From contig JAZLDG010000089.1 in NCBI GenBank assembly GCA_045614565.1, positions 1-37,348 of the forward strand: a stretch of DNA of 37,348 bases, given 5' to 3'. Source of the DNA: Scatosoma sp045614565. GTDB lineage: Bacteria; Bacillota; Clostridia; Christensenellales; Borkfalkiaceae. The notes under the pieces are model-generated. The model was not told the DNA's origin, did no database searches, and saw only the letters and a program-made list of their open reading frames with translations. Of the stretch, positions 1 to 6,942 are shown piece by piece. Numbering within the stretch: the stretch's first letter is position 1; each line of letters begins with the position of its first letter. The position numbers were made by a program, and so were the translations under genes.

Positions 1-119
<119 letters not shown>

Positions 120-128
120 TTTCAATTA

Positions 129-166
129 AGAAAGTCTTACACATTCGTAAGACTTTTCTTTTTTAT
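129..166 (+). terminator. rRNA operon terminator
   Basis: A 10-bp perfect stem (AAAGTCTTAC with GTAAGACTTT, six-base loop) is followed by TCTTTTTT. It lies directly behind the 5S gene and ends the rRNA transcript. Confidence 0.9.
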
Positions 167-185
167 TTGAAAAGCCCTTCTTTAA

Positions 186-214
186 TTGACAAATGGACGG
201 GAAAAAGTTATAAT
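186..214 (+). promoter_or_regulatory. Consensus SigA promoter for the YczE-like gene
   Basis: TTGACA (186-191), a 17-base spacer and TATAAT (209-214) match the housekeeping consensus perfectly. The start point is expected near 221, giving a leader of about 25 bases without an obvious ribosome binding site. Confidence 0.85.
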
Positions 215-245
215 AAATCTATCTTACGAAAAAGTGGTATAACTT

Positions 246-929
246 ATGAAAAAAATCAATTATGTACAATGGTTAAAAAGGTTTTTGATTTACGGGCTGG
301 GAATGTTTTTGATTGCGGTAGGAATCAATATTTCGATAAAAAGCAATCTTGGCGTTTCGGCGGTTAGCTCCTTGCCCTACATTTTAAGCCTAAAATTCAC
401 CTTTCTTTCGGTTGGAAACTGGACGATTGCTATCTATTCCATCTTCGTTCTTATACAGCTTGCGTTGTTATTAAAAGAGTTCAAGTGGTATTATATTTTT
501 CAATTTGCCGTTTCGACGATATTCGGATTTTTAGTAGACGGAACGGAGATTTTAGTGAATTTTTGCCTGCCCGACGTGAAGCATTACGTCTTACAGCTAC
601 TTTACGTGGCAATTAGCGTATTTTTTATTGCACTCGGTATATTTTTGTATTTGGAAGCAAACGTAATGAGTATGCCTGCGGAAGGCGTAAACGTTGCAAT
701 GTCCAAGCGGTTTACTTGGTCGGTATCGACCTGTAAAATTATTTTCGACGTATTTCTTGTAGCGACTGCCGTTATTTTGTCGTTTGCATTTTTCGGAAAA
801 TTGCAAGGAGTCCGCGAAGGAACGGTCATTATCGCGGTTTGCGTGGGTTTGCTGATGAAGCCCATAACAAAGCTATTGAAAAAGCCGTTGCATACTTGGT
901 TGTTCGGTAAAGAAGAAGCTCTCTCATAA
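246..929 (+). CDS. YczE/YitT-like integral membrane protein
   Basis: This 227-residue polytopic membrane protein has about five or six hydrophobic segments. Near residues 25-45 it has a stretch (NLGVSAVSSLPYILS) typical of the YczE/YyaS family; a second family-like stretch (MSMPAEGVNVAMSK) lies in the second half. Members are widespread in Firmicutes and mostly uncharacterised; a role in transport or membrane homeostasis is only inferred. The ATG at 246 is chosen because the hydrophobic core begins soon after it and it lies 25 bases behind a consensus promoter; no good Shine-Dalgarno is visible. The gene is monocistronic, with its own promoter and terminator, the hairpin beginning inside the last codons. 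The family call is fairly safe, the function unknown. Confidence 0.75.
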   Translation: MKKINYVQWLKRFLIYGLGMFLIAVGINISIKSNLGVSAVSSLPYILSLKFTFLSVGNWTIAIYSIFVLIQLALLLKEFKWYYIFQFAVSTIFGFLVDGTEILVNFCLPDVKHYVLQLLYVAISVFFIALGIFLYLEANVMSMPAEGVNVAMSKRFTWSVSTCKIIFDVFLVATAVILSFAFFGKLQGVREGTVIIAVCVGLLMKPITKLLKKPLHTWLFGKEEALS

Positions 930-946
930 ATCGAGAGAGTTTTTAT
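918..946 (+). terminator. Terminator of the YczE-like gene
   Basis: CTCTCTC (919-925) pairs with GAGAGAG (933-939), followed by TTTTTAT. The stem's left arm overlaps the last codons and the stop codon lies in the loop. Confidence 0.85.
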
Positions 947-1012
947 CTTATACGGGGTTTGTAACGGGAATTTCCGTTTGTGAATATATTAATGTATACC
1001 ACAAAAAATACG

Positions 1013-1051
1013 GCGTTGAAAGCCTTGATAAACCGTTTGGTTGCTTTGCGG
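1013..1051 (+). repeat. 39-base dispersed repeat, left copy
   Basis: This segment begins GCGTTGAAAGCC and ends GCTTTGCGG. It matches 37157-37195 in 37 of 39 positions by direct comparison. It contains the small inverted repeat AACC-N4-GGTT, with the loop differing between copies. It lies in the 148-base gap upstream of the ZIP transporter gene and looks like a partial copy of a larger element present at the right end of the window. No promoter for the ZIP gene is obvious in the gap. Confidence 0.8.
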
Positions 1052-1077
1052 TATAGACACACGGAGAGAAATACGTT

Positions 1078-1863
1078 ATGGAAAACACTTGGATGACCGT
1101 TTTCGGGATTGCATTTATATTTATAGCGACCGCGCTCGGGGCTTCGGTTGTACTATTTTTTAAGGGCGAGATTTCTCCAAAAACGAACGCTTTGTTTTTG
1201 GGTTTGGCTTCGGGAATTATGTTTGCGGCGTCCGTTTGGTCGTTAATTTTGCCATCCATCGAACAAGCGGAAAAATATTTCGGGAAATTTGCAATATTTC
1301 CCGCGGTTACGGGCTTAATCGTTGGCGGGGCTTTTTTAGTGATTTTGGATAAAGCAGCCTTACGCTTATTGCCAAGTATTGAAGAAACGGAAACGCCTGA
1401 TAAGAATAAACGGTATTTACGTTTATTTTTGGCGATGACCTTGCATAATATTCCCGAAGGCCTTGCCGTAGGTTTTGCGTTTGGAACGGCTGCCGCACTT
1501 GGCACGACGGGCGCGTATTTATCGGCGTTAGGACTTGCTTTGGGGATCGGATTGCAAAATTTCCCCGAAGGCGTGGCGGTAGCTTTGCCGTTAAAAACAT
1601 CGTCGAATAATAAAAAAGCCTTTTTCTTGGGGATAAGTAGCGGGATTGTAGAACCGATATTTGCCGTAATCGGATATTTTTTCGCAACCTATTTACGCGT
1701 TTTGCAGCCTTGGGTGCTCGCGTTTTCAGCGGGAGCAATGCTGTTCGTCGTTGCGCAAGATCTTTTGCCCGAAGCTGCTTCCAGCGATAGCGGACAACGC
1801 GGCGCGTGGGGATTTTTAATCGGCTTTATCGTAATGATGGCGCTTGATATTGTACTTGCGTAA
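1078..1863 (+). CDS. ZIP family divalent metal transporter (GufA/ZupT-like)
   Basis: This 261-residue protein has about eight membrane segments and is expected to import Zn2+, Fe2+ or related metals across the cytoplasmic membrane. The two metal-site motifs of the ZIP family are present: HNIPEG at residues 123-128 in the fourth helix and QNFPEG at 160-165 in the fifth, the latter in the Gln form seen in GufA-type members. Length and the GA-rich helices fit the family. A GGAGAG ribosome binding site lies nine bases before the ATG at 1078. The gene stands alone between the YczE-like gene and a lipoprotein gene; the metal cannot be read from the sequence and no metal-responsive operator was recognised. 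No clear terminator follows. Confidence 0.9.
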   Translation: MENTWMTVFGIAFIFIATALGASVVLFFKGEISPKTNALFLGLASGIMFAASVWSLILPSIEQAEKYFGKFAIFPAVTGLIVGGAFLVILDKAALRLLPSIEETETPDKNKRYLRLFLAMTLHNIPEGLAVGFAFGTAAALGTTGAYLSALGLALGIGLQNFPEGVAVALPLKTSSNNKKAFFLGISSGIVEPIFAVIGYFFATYLRVLQPWVLAFSAGAMLFVVAQDLLPEAASSDSGQRGAWGFLIGFIVMMALDIVLA

Positions 1864-1922
1864 AATTTTAAAAAATGGTCGTTTTTTACCCTTTTTTGTG
1901 CAAAATACCCAGAATAAAGGGC

Positions 1923-1951
1923 TTGACAAATCCTTTTCCCTGTGATAAAAT
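1923..1951 (+). promoter_or_regulatory. SigA promoter of the repeat lipoprotein gene
   Basis: TTGACA (1923-1928), a 17-base spacer and TAAAAT (1946-1951). The predicted start point near 1958 leaves only about ten bases before the ATG at 1968. Confidence 0.75.
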
Positions 1952-1967
1952 AATAATGTATCACTCT

Positions 1968-3203
1968 ATGCAAAGGGGAAAAGTTATAAGACGTTTTTTA
2001 TGTTTATTGTTATGCTTGATTATGGGTTTTGCGCTCGCAAGCTGTGGTGGTAACGACGATCACGACTCTTTATTTAATTCAAGCAGTTCATTAGAGAATT
2101 GTAATATTGAATATTATGCTGTTTTGAATGGGGAAAAGAGTAGTATTCCGCCGCAAATGTATGATGAGAATGGTAATTATCCTAATTCCTATATGGAAGG
2201 AATAGCTGTTACTATCGATAATTTACAAACGGAATGTAAAATCGATAATTATACTTTTATTTTTGAAGGCTGGTTTATAGACGAAGCTTGTCAAACGCCT
2301 TTTGCGGGAATTACCGCTTCTACAAGGGGAAAACTAACCATATATGCGAAAATTTCTACGGAAGAAAGTATAAAACCTATTGAGTATTATGCTATTGTAG
2401 ACAAACAGAAAACAAGTATTCCTGTACAAATGTATCAAGCGGGTAAAGGTTACCCTGTAAGCTATGAGCAAGGCATTTCGATAACCATAGACGATCTTGT
2501 GTCTGAATATACCTTTGAAACGGGAATATGGATATTTAAAGGCTGGTTTGTAGATGAAGCTTGCCAAACGGCGTTTACGGGAATTACCGCGCAAACGACG
2601 GGTAAAGTAACCCTTTACGCCAAGATTAAAAATACGCCTATTTTTGCTATCAATTATTATATGGTTACAGATGATGGAAAGACAAGTGTTCCTGCAAATA
2701 TGTATAAACAAGATGGTAGTTATCCAATAAAATATATAAAGGGTAAGGATGTTAAAATAGATGATTTATTAAAAGAAACTCAAATTACTGGTGGACGGCG
2801 TATATTTATATGTTGGTATACTGATGAAGCTTGTCAAGTTCCTTTTATATCTATTACCGAACAAACGACGGGTACGGTTACTTTATACGCCAAGTGCGTT
2901 GATCAATTTGAATATAAAATCAAATATAAGGCTATTACGCAATCAGGAAAAGAAAAGGATATTACGCAGTATCTTTTTGAAGAAGGAAAAGAATATCCGG
3001 ATCAATATTATTCAGGCGTGGGAGCGAAAGTGGATAACTTAAAGCCCCGTTACGACGACGCGTATGAAAAATGGGTATTTTACGGTTGGTATTTGGATAA
3101 AGCCTTAACGAAAGCCTTTGACGGAACGATTGACGTGACGCAAAGGGGTGAAATCGTGCTTTACGCCAAGGTTGACTATGAGAGGTGGACGCCTAGCTAC
3201 TAA
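1968..3203 (+). CDS. Surface lipoprotein with four InlB-type (Flg_new) repeats
   Basis: The protein has 411 residues from this start. Residues 1-26 form a lipoprotein signal: positive residues, a Leu/Cys-rich core and the lipobox LASC, with Cys26 as the lipidation site. A short Ser/Asn linker leads to four tandem units of about 80-90 residues, each starting with a strand such as IEYYAVLNG and ending in GWFIDEACQT...YAKI. This is the pattern of the Listeria-Bacteroides (InlB B) repeat. Such domains are extracellular beta-folds involved in surface interactions; a ligand cannot be inferred. The start is uncertain: the promoter rules out starts before about 1956, and an AAAGGGG element lies just downstream of ATG 1968, as if serving a later, non-ATG start around 1986. 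Units 1-3 resemble one another more than unit 4. Confidence 0.8.
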   Translation: MQRGKVIRRFLCLLLCLIMGFALASCGGNDDHDSLFNSSSSLENCNIEYYAVLNGEKSSIPPQMYDENGNYPNSYMEGIAVTIDNLQTECKIDNYTFIFEGWFIDEACQTPFAGITASTRGKLTIYAKISTEESIKPIEYYAIVDKQKTSIPVQMYQAGKGYPVSYEQGISITIDDLVSEYTFETGIWIFKGWFVDEACQTAFTGITAQTTGKVTLYAKIKNTPIFAINYYMVTDDGKTSVPANMYKQDGSYPIKYIKGKDVKIDDLLKETQITGGRRIFICWYTDEACQVPFISITEQTTGTVTLYAKCVDQFEYKIKYKAITQSGKEKDITQYLFEEGKEYPDQYYSGVGAKVDNLKPRYDDAYEKWVFYGWYLDKALTKAFDGTIDVTQRGEIVLYAKVDYERWTPSY

Positions 3204-3222
3204 AAAAACGAATTTTTCTTTC

Positions 3223-3256
3223 GTAAACCCTTTTCGGTCAGTCGAAAAGGGTTTAC
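3223..3256. repeat. Perfect 14-bp inverted repeat without a T-tract
   Basis: GTAAACCCTTTTCG (3223-3236) and CGAAAAGGGTTTAC (3243-3256) form a perfect stem with a six-base loop. It lies between the lipoprotein gene and the flavoprotein gene. No run of T follows on either strand, so it is not a canonical terminator. A TATAAT at 3260-3265 begins four bases after it, so an operator or RNA-stabilising role is also possible. Confidence 0.7.
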
Positions 3257-3295
3257 GCGTATAATTGCGCATAATAAAGAAAAAGGAGCAAAAAA

Positions 3296-4171
3296 ATGAC
3301 GGATTGTATGATCATCGGAAGCGGGTTTGCGGGAATTTCCGCCGCACTTACCTTGCAGGCGAACGGAAAAAGCTTTTTGATTTTTGGGAATAAAGAATTA
3401 AGCGAAAAAATATCCAAAGCAGAACTGATCCGCAATTATCCCGCGATGTCTAACGTGACGGGCGAAATGCTTTGTAACGCATTAAAAAATCAACTTAACG
3501 AAGCGAATATTCAAATCCAAGAAGAAAAGGTATCGGGCGTGTACGCGTTGAACGGTAAATTCGGCGTGGCTACGCAAGAAGGCGGATATTATGAAAGTCG
3601 CACGATTATTCTTGCTTGCGGTGTGGAAAGCGTGAAAACGGTAGAAGGTGAACAGGAATTTATTGGACGGGGCGTAAGCTACTGTGCAACCTGCGACGGT
3701 TTTTTATATAAAGGAAAAACGATCGGCGTACTTTGTACGAGTAAACGAATGGAGCACGAGATTGCATTGCTTGCCGATTTTGCGGATAAAGTATACCTTA
3801 TGCCGATGTATAAGGATGTAAAAATAGAAAAAGAAAACGTTAAGATTTTGCGTAAAATGCCCGTGAAAATTACGGGGGAAGCACGGGTGAATAAGCTTGT
3901 TTTTGCTGCGCCGATAGATGGAGAAATGGGGACGGAATTGGCCGTAGACGGCGTGTTTATGCTTCGCGAATGTATTTCGCCTACGGTGCTTTTGAGCGAG
4001 TTGGAAACGGAAGCGGGGCACGTTATCGTGTCGCGGGATATGCAAACGAATATAAAGGGCTGTTTTGCAGCGGGGGATTGCACGGGCAAGCCCTATCAAT
4101 ACGCCAAAGCGGCGGGAGAAGGTAACGTTGCGGCGCATTCGGTGACGGCGTTTTTGAACGTAAATAAATAA
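3296..4171 (+). CDS. Thioredoxin-reductase-like flavoprotein lacking NADPH-site motifs
   Basis: This 291-residue protein follows the TrxB plan. GSGFAG at 8-13 is the FAD-binding dinucleotide fold. CATC at 130-133 is the redox-active disulfide. AAGDCTGKPYQYAKAAGEG near 258-276 is the second FAD motif with the C-terminal helix. It is slightly shorter than typical TrxB (about 310 residues). The second Rossmann domain, which should carry GGGxxA and HRRxxxR for NADPH, instead reads IGVLCTSKRMEHE followed by no Arg cluster. From family knowledge, clostridial flavin thioredoxin reductases that take electrons from ferredoxin rather than NADPH lack exactly these motifs. That assignment is an inference; no thioredoxin gene lies adjacent. 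An AAAGGAG site lies just before the ATG, and a TATAAT at 3260-3265 may be its promoter. Confidence 0.85.
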   Translation: MTDCMIIGSGFAGISAALTLQANGKSFLIFGNKELSEKISKAELIRNYPAMSNVTGEMLCNALKNQLNEANIQIQEEKVSGVYALNGKFGVATQEGGYYESRTIILACGVESVKTVEGEQEFIGRGVSYCATCDGFLYKGKTIGVLCTSKRMEHEIALLADFADKVYLMPMYKDVKIEKENVKILRKMPVKITGEARVNKLVFAAPIDGEMGTELAVDGVFMLRECISPTVLLSELETEAGHVIVSRDMQTNIKGCFAAGDCTGKPYQYAKAAGEGNVAAHSVTAFLNVNK

Positions 4172-4178
4172 AGGTGCA

Positions 4179-4195
4179 GGGCAGGTATGCGTTGA
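4179..4195 (+). repeat. GGGCAGGTAYGCG motif, copy 1
   Basis: GGGCAGGTATGCGTTGA lies in the 25-base gap before dinB and takes the place of its ribosome binding region. ATG CGT TGA inside it forms a Met-Arg-stop mini-frame ending one base before the dinB ATG. Confidence 0.7.
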
Positions 4196-4196
4196 A

Positions 4197-5480
4197 ATGG
4201 GCAAGGAGCAAAGAAAACGGGTTGTTTTACATTCCGATTTGAATAATTTTTTTGCATCTGTGGAAATCGCGCTCAATCCCGAGTTGGCGGGAAAACCGTT
4301 AATCGTTTGCGGTGATCCCAAAGAACGCCACGGGATTGTGTTGGCGAAAAACGAAGAGGCGAAAAAATACGGAATAAAAACGGCGGAAACGGTGTATTCC
4401 GCCTTAAAAAAATGTCCGCATTTGCAAATGGTTGGCTCGCATTTTCACGAATACAAACGCTTTTCCGCAAAGGTGCGGGAAATCTACGGTCGGTATACTG
4501 AAAAAATTGAAGAATGCAGCATTGACGAGTGCGCGCTCGATATGACGGAAAGCGTTGCGCTTTTTGGAAGCGGTGAAGAAATCGCGCAAAAAATTCGCCG
4601 CGAAGTCAAAGAAGAATTGCATTTGACCGTTTCCATAGGCGTGAGCTTTAATAAAGTTTTTGCAAAGCTTGCTTCCGAGCTGAAAAAGCCCGATGCGGTG
4701 ACGGTGATTTCCGAAGAAAATTACAAACAAGTGGTATACCCCTTACCTGCGACGAATTTGTGGCTCGTGGGCGGCGCAACGGCTGATGTTTTGAACAAAA
4801 TCGGCATCAAAACGATCGGGGATATCGCAAACACCGACGAGACGGTTTTGGTCAAGGCTTTGGGGAAACGGGGTAGGCAGGTACGCGTTTACGCGCGCGG
4901 TGAAGACGACGAGCCGGTGAAATGGCAAAAGAGAAAAGAAGATTTGAAATCGGTTGGAAACTCCACGACCTTGCCCAAGGATATAACGGAGCGAAGCGAC
5001 GTAAAGAAATGGTTTTACGCGCTCGCAGAAAGCGTTTCCGCGCGGCTTCGCGACGCGGACGTGGGGCGGGCGAGTACGGTACATATCGTCGTGCGGAACG
5101 AACGCCTACAAGATAGTACTTGGCAAACGAAGGTATCGCCGACCACGCTTTGCGGGGATATTGCCAAGGCGGCGTACGAGCTGTTTTGTCAGCATTATCC
5201 GCTTGGCGCGAAGGTGCGAATGTTAGGGATTACGGTTTCAGGTTTTGATTATCATATCGAGCAACTTTCTTTAACCGAAGCGATCGAAACTGCAAGCGGT
5301 GGAACGAGCTATGAAAAAAAGGAACGGGCGGAAAACGCGGTTGCTAAAATTCGGGAAAAGTACGGATTTGCGACCTTGCAACGGGGTATAACCTTTGCCG
5401 ACGAAAAGTTGGGCGGGCTGGATATTCGCGGGAAAAAGGAAGAAAATATTTCCAACACAAAAGATAGAAAAAGGGAATAA
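4197..5480 (+). CDS. dinB: DNA polymerase IV (Y-family translesion polymerase)
   Basis: This 427-residue Y-family polymerase copies past damaged bases. The palm has HSDLNNFFASVE (metal ligand Asp14, steric-gate Phe at 18 or 19) and SIDE at 108-111, supplying the other catalytic Asp and Glu. The thumb follows, and a little-finger domain begins near residue 245 (VGNSTTLPKDI). The ATG at 4197 is the only plausible start in front of the conserved core, but it has no ordinary ribosome binding site; the GGGCAGGTATGCG motif occupies that position. A second copy of the motif lies inside the gene near residue 226, in the thumb region. No LexA box was recognised, and the gene appears to stand alone. 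Confidence 0.95.
   Translation: MGKEQRKRVVLHSDLNNFFASVEIALNPELAGKPLIVCGDPKERHGIVLAKNEEAKKYGIKTAETVYSALKKCPHLQMVGSHFHEYKRFSAKVREIYGRYTEKIEECSIDECALDMTESVALFGSGEEIAQKIRREVKEELHLTVSIGVSFNKVFAKLASELKKPDAVTVISEENYKQVVYPLPATNLWLVGGATADVLNKIGIKTIGDIANTDETVLVKALGKRGRQVRVYARGEDDEPVKWQKRKEDLKSVGNSTTLPKDITERSDVKKWFYALAESVSARLRDADVGRASTVHIVVRNERLQDSTWQTKVSPTTLCGDIAKAAYELFCQHYPLGAKVRMLGITVSGFDYHIEQLSLTEAIETASGGTSYEKKERAENAVAKIREKYGFATLQRGITFADEKLGGLDIRGKKEENISNTKDRKRE
4876..4890 (+). repeat. GGCAGGTAYGCG motif, copy 2 (inside dinB)
   Basis: GGCAGGTACGCGTTT is read here as the codons for Gln-Val-Arg-Val, a frame different from the copies in the ecfA gene. It falls in the thumb region shortly before the little-finger linker. 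Confidence 0.6.
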
Positions 5481-5540
5481 AAACAACCAAATTACTTATA
5501 CTGTTTCTATCAGCGAAAGAATAAACGCTTTCGTTTGAAT

Positions 5541-5588
5541 ATAAAAAGAAGGACTGTCCGAAAACAGCACGTTTTCGTATAGTCCTTC
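5541..5588 (-). terminator. Terminator downstream of the SRP RNA
   Basis: On the minus strand AAGGACT pairs with AGTCCTT (outer arms 5581-5587 and 5549-5555, with further pairing of CGAAAACG and TTTTCGG inside), followed by CTTTTTAT. It lies about 40 bases beyond the predicted 3' end of the SRP RNA, so the primary transcript is probably trimmed. It may also stop dinB transcripts coming from the left. Confidence 0.75.
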
Positions 5589-5629
5589 GCTTTTGTAAAG
5601 CTTTTCGCTGATATTATGTCAAAATAAAA

Positions 5630-5897
5630 CTACGCAAGCCTTTTTTGCCGAAATTTACCGAAGTGGAAGCGCCGCAGGTGACTCCTGCAAAGCTACCTTA
5701 TGGCACACGCAAACATCCGCTTAGTGCTGCTACGTTCCCGTCCTGACACGGTTCACGGCAATGCGTTGCATAAGACCTTGCTATCAACGTTCCTTACGAC
5801 GCGCAAACCTTCCATAAACTGCGTCGAGAAAGGCGTTCGGCTCTGCTATAGCGGATTGCAGATTCAGGGTGCCGCTAACTCCCCGCCTATGCGTAGC
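5630..5897 (-). ncRNA. ffs: Signal recognition particle RNA, large Firmicutes type
   Basis: The apical S-domain hairpin is unmistakable at 5726-5747 on the minus strand: GTCAGG, then ACG-GGAA-CGT, then AGCAGC. The GGAA tetraloop is closed by an ACG/CGT stem where E. coli has UCC/GGA. The 5' part (TTAGCGGCACCCTG, GCAATCCGCTATAGCAGAG) matches the Alu domain of Bacillus-type scRNA. The two ends pair: CTACGCA near 5895 with TGCGTAG near 5630, which sets the limits at about 268 nucleotides. The RNA scaffolds Ffh for co-translational membrane targeting. A good promoter lies immediately upstream. The 3' end is uncertain by some 10 bases. Confidence 0.9.
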
Positions 5898-5903
5898 CTA
5901 TAT

Positions 5904-5932
5904 ATTATACTCTATTTACCGTGGAAAAGCAA
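5904..5932 (-). promoter_or_regulatory. SigA promoter of the SRP RNA
   Basis: On the minus strand TTGCTT (5932-5927), a 17-base spacer and TATAAT (5909-5904) put the start at G5897, the 5' end of the folded RNA. Confidence 0.8.
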
Positions 5933-6027
5933 CCGTTTTTCACGGCTTTTTTATAAGCTTTGGCTTTTCCTTGTGGAAGTTTTTGTCAAAAAGATACTTT
6001 TGTGGTCGGGTTTTGCAAAGGAATACG

Positions 6028-6056
6028 TTGACAAAAGCTTTGATAAGGGGTATAAT
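6028..6056 (+). promoter_or_regulatory. Consensus SigA promoter for the Mrp ATPase gene
   Basis: TTGACA (6028-6033), a 17-base spacer and TATAAT (6051-6056) match the consensus exactly. The start point is expected near 6063, with a leader of about 29 bases carrying AAGGAG. Confidence 0.85.
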
Positions 6057-6091
6057 ATAGAATAGTGAATTATGAATTGAAGGAGATAAGT

Positions 6092-6934
6092 ATGGCTGAA
6101 AATTGTACGCACGATTGTTCGAGCTGTGGAAAGGACTGTTCGTCGCGAAAAAAAGAAAGCTTCTTAAAACAACCGCATAAAAAATCGTCGATAAAAAAAG
6201 TAATCGGCGTCGTTAGCGGCAAAGGCGGCGTTGGAAAATCGCTCACGACCGCGTTACTTGCCGCGTTTGCGCAAAAACAGGGTAAAAAAGTGGGGATTAT
6301 GGACGCGGACATCACGGGGCCGTCCATTCCGCATATGTTTGGCGTAACCGACCGCGCGACGGGAAGCGAAGAAGGGATTGACACCGTCGTATCGGCTTCG
6401 GGGATGCAAATGATGTCGATGAATTTGTTGTTAGACGACGCAACCACGCCCGTGGTATGGCGCGGTATGGTGATTTCGGGTACGGTTTTGCAGTTTTGGA
6501 CGGACGTTATTTGGCAAGATTTGGACTTGCTCTTTATCGATATGCCCCCTGGAACGGGCGACGTACCGCTTACCGTTTTCCAAAGTATTCCCATTGCGGG
6601 GATCGTGATCGTGACCACGCCCCAAGATTTGGTGAAAATGGTCGTAGAAAAAGCAATGAATATGGCGGGTATGATGAATATACCCGTGCTTGGCTTGGTG
6701 GAAAATATGAGCTATCTTGCTTGCCCTGACTGTGGAAAAAAGATAGAAGTTTTCGGCGCGAGCAAAGTGGACGCGATTGCGGCGGAATACGGTATTCCCG
6801 CAACGGCGCGTATGCCGCTTGATCCGCAGATTTCCGCGCTTGCAGACGCGGGTAGAATAGAAGATTATCAAACGGAAGCGCTAAAAGAAATCTTCAAAAG
6901 TATTGAAAAAACACAAGCAAAAACGGCGGAATAA
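6092..6934 (+). CDS. Mrp/NBP35-type iron-sulfur cluster carrier ATPase
   Basis: This 280-residue P-loop ATPase of the Mrp/ApbC/NBP35 family is expected to bind and hand over [4Fe-4S] clusters in the cytosol. The deviant Walker A, SGKGGVGKS at 42-50, has the signature Lys near its start. CPDC at 211-214 is the family's cluster-bridging CxxC. The N-terminus carries an additional Cys cluster (Cys5, Cys9, Cys12, Cys16), resembling the N-terminal ferredoxin-like extension of NBP35 and unlike short bacterial Mrp. The ATG at 6092 is chosen because AAGGAG lies seven to eight bases before it and it starts just before the first Cys; an in-frame GTG at 6065 is too near the start of transcription. It is probably co-transcribed with the metallo-hydrolase eight bases downstream. 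Confidence 0.92.
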   Translation: MAENCTHDCSSCGKDCSSRKKESFLKQPHKKSSIKKVIGVVSGKGGVGKSLTTALLAAFAQKQGKKVGIMDADITGPSIPHMFGVTDRATGSEEGIDTVVSASGMQMMSMNLLLDDATTPVVWRGMVISGTVLQFWTDVIWQDLDLLFIDMPPGTGDVPLTVFQSIPIAGIVIVTTPQDLVKMVVEKAMNMAGMMNIPVLGLVENMSYLACPDCGKKIEVFGASKVDAIAAEYGIPATARMPLDPQISALADAGRIEDYQTEALKEIFKSIEKTQAKTAE

Positions 6935-6942
6935 ACGGCATA

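Noticed and set aside
948..1505. A 185-codon minus-strand frame opposite the ZIP gene
   Set aside because: The plus-strand frame encodes the ZIP motifs; the opposite frame has no domain and overlaps the repeat and terminator region.
5700..6065. A 121-codon plus-strand frame over the SRP RNA
   Set aside because: The region is explained by the SRP RNA on the minus strand and the Mrp promoter; no binding site precedes the frame.
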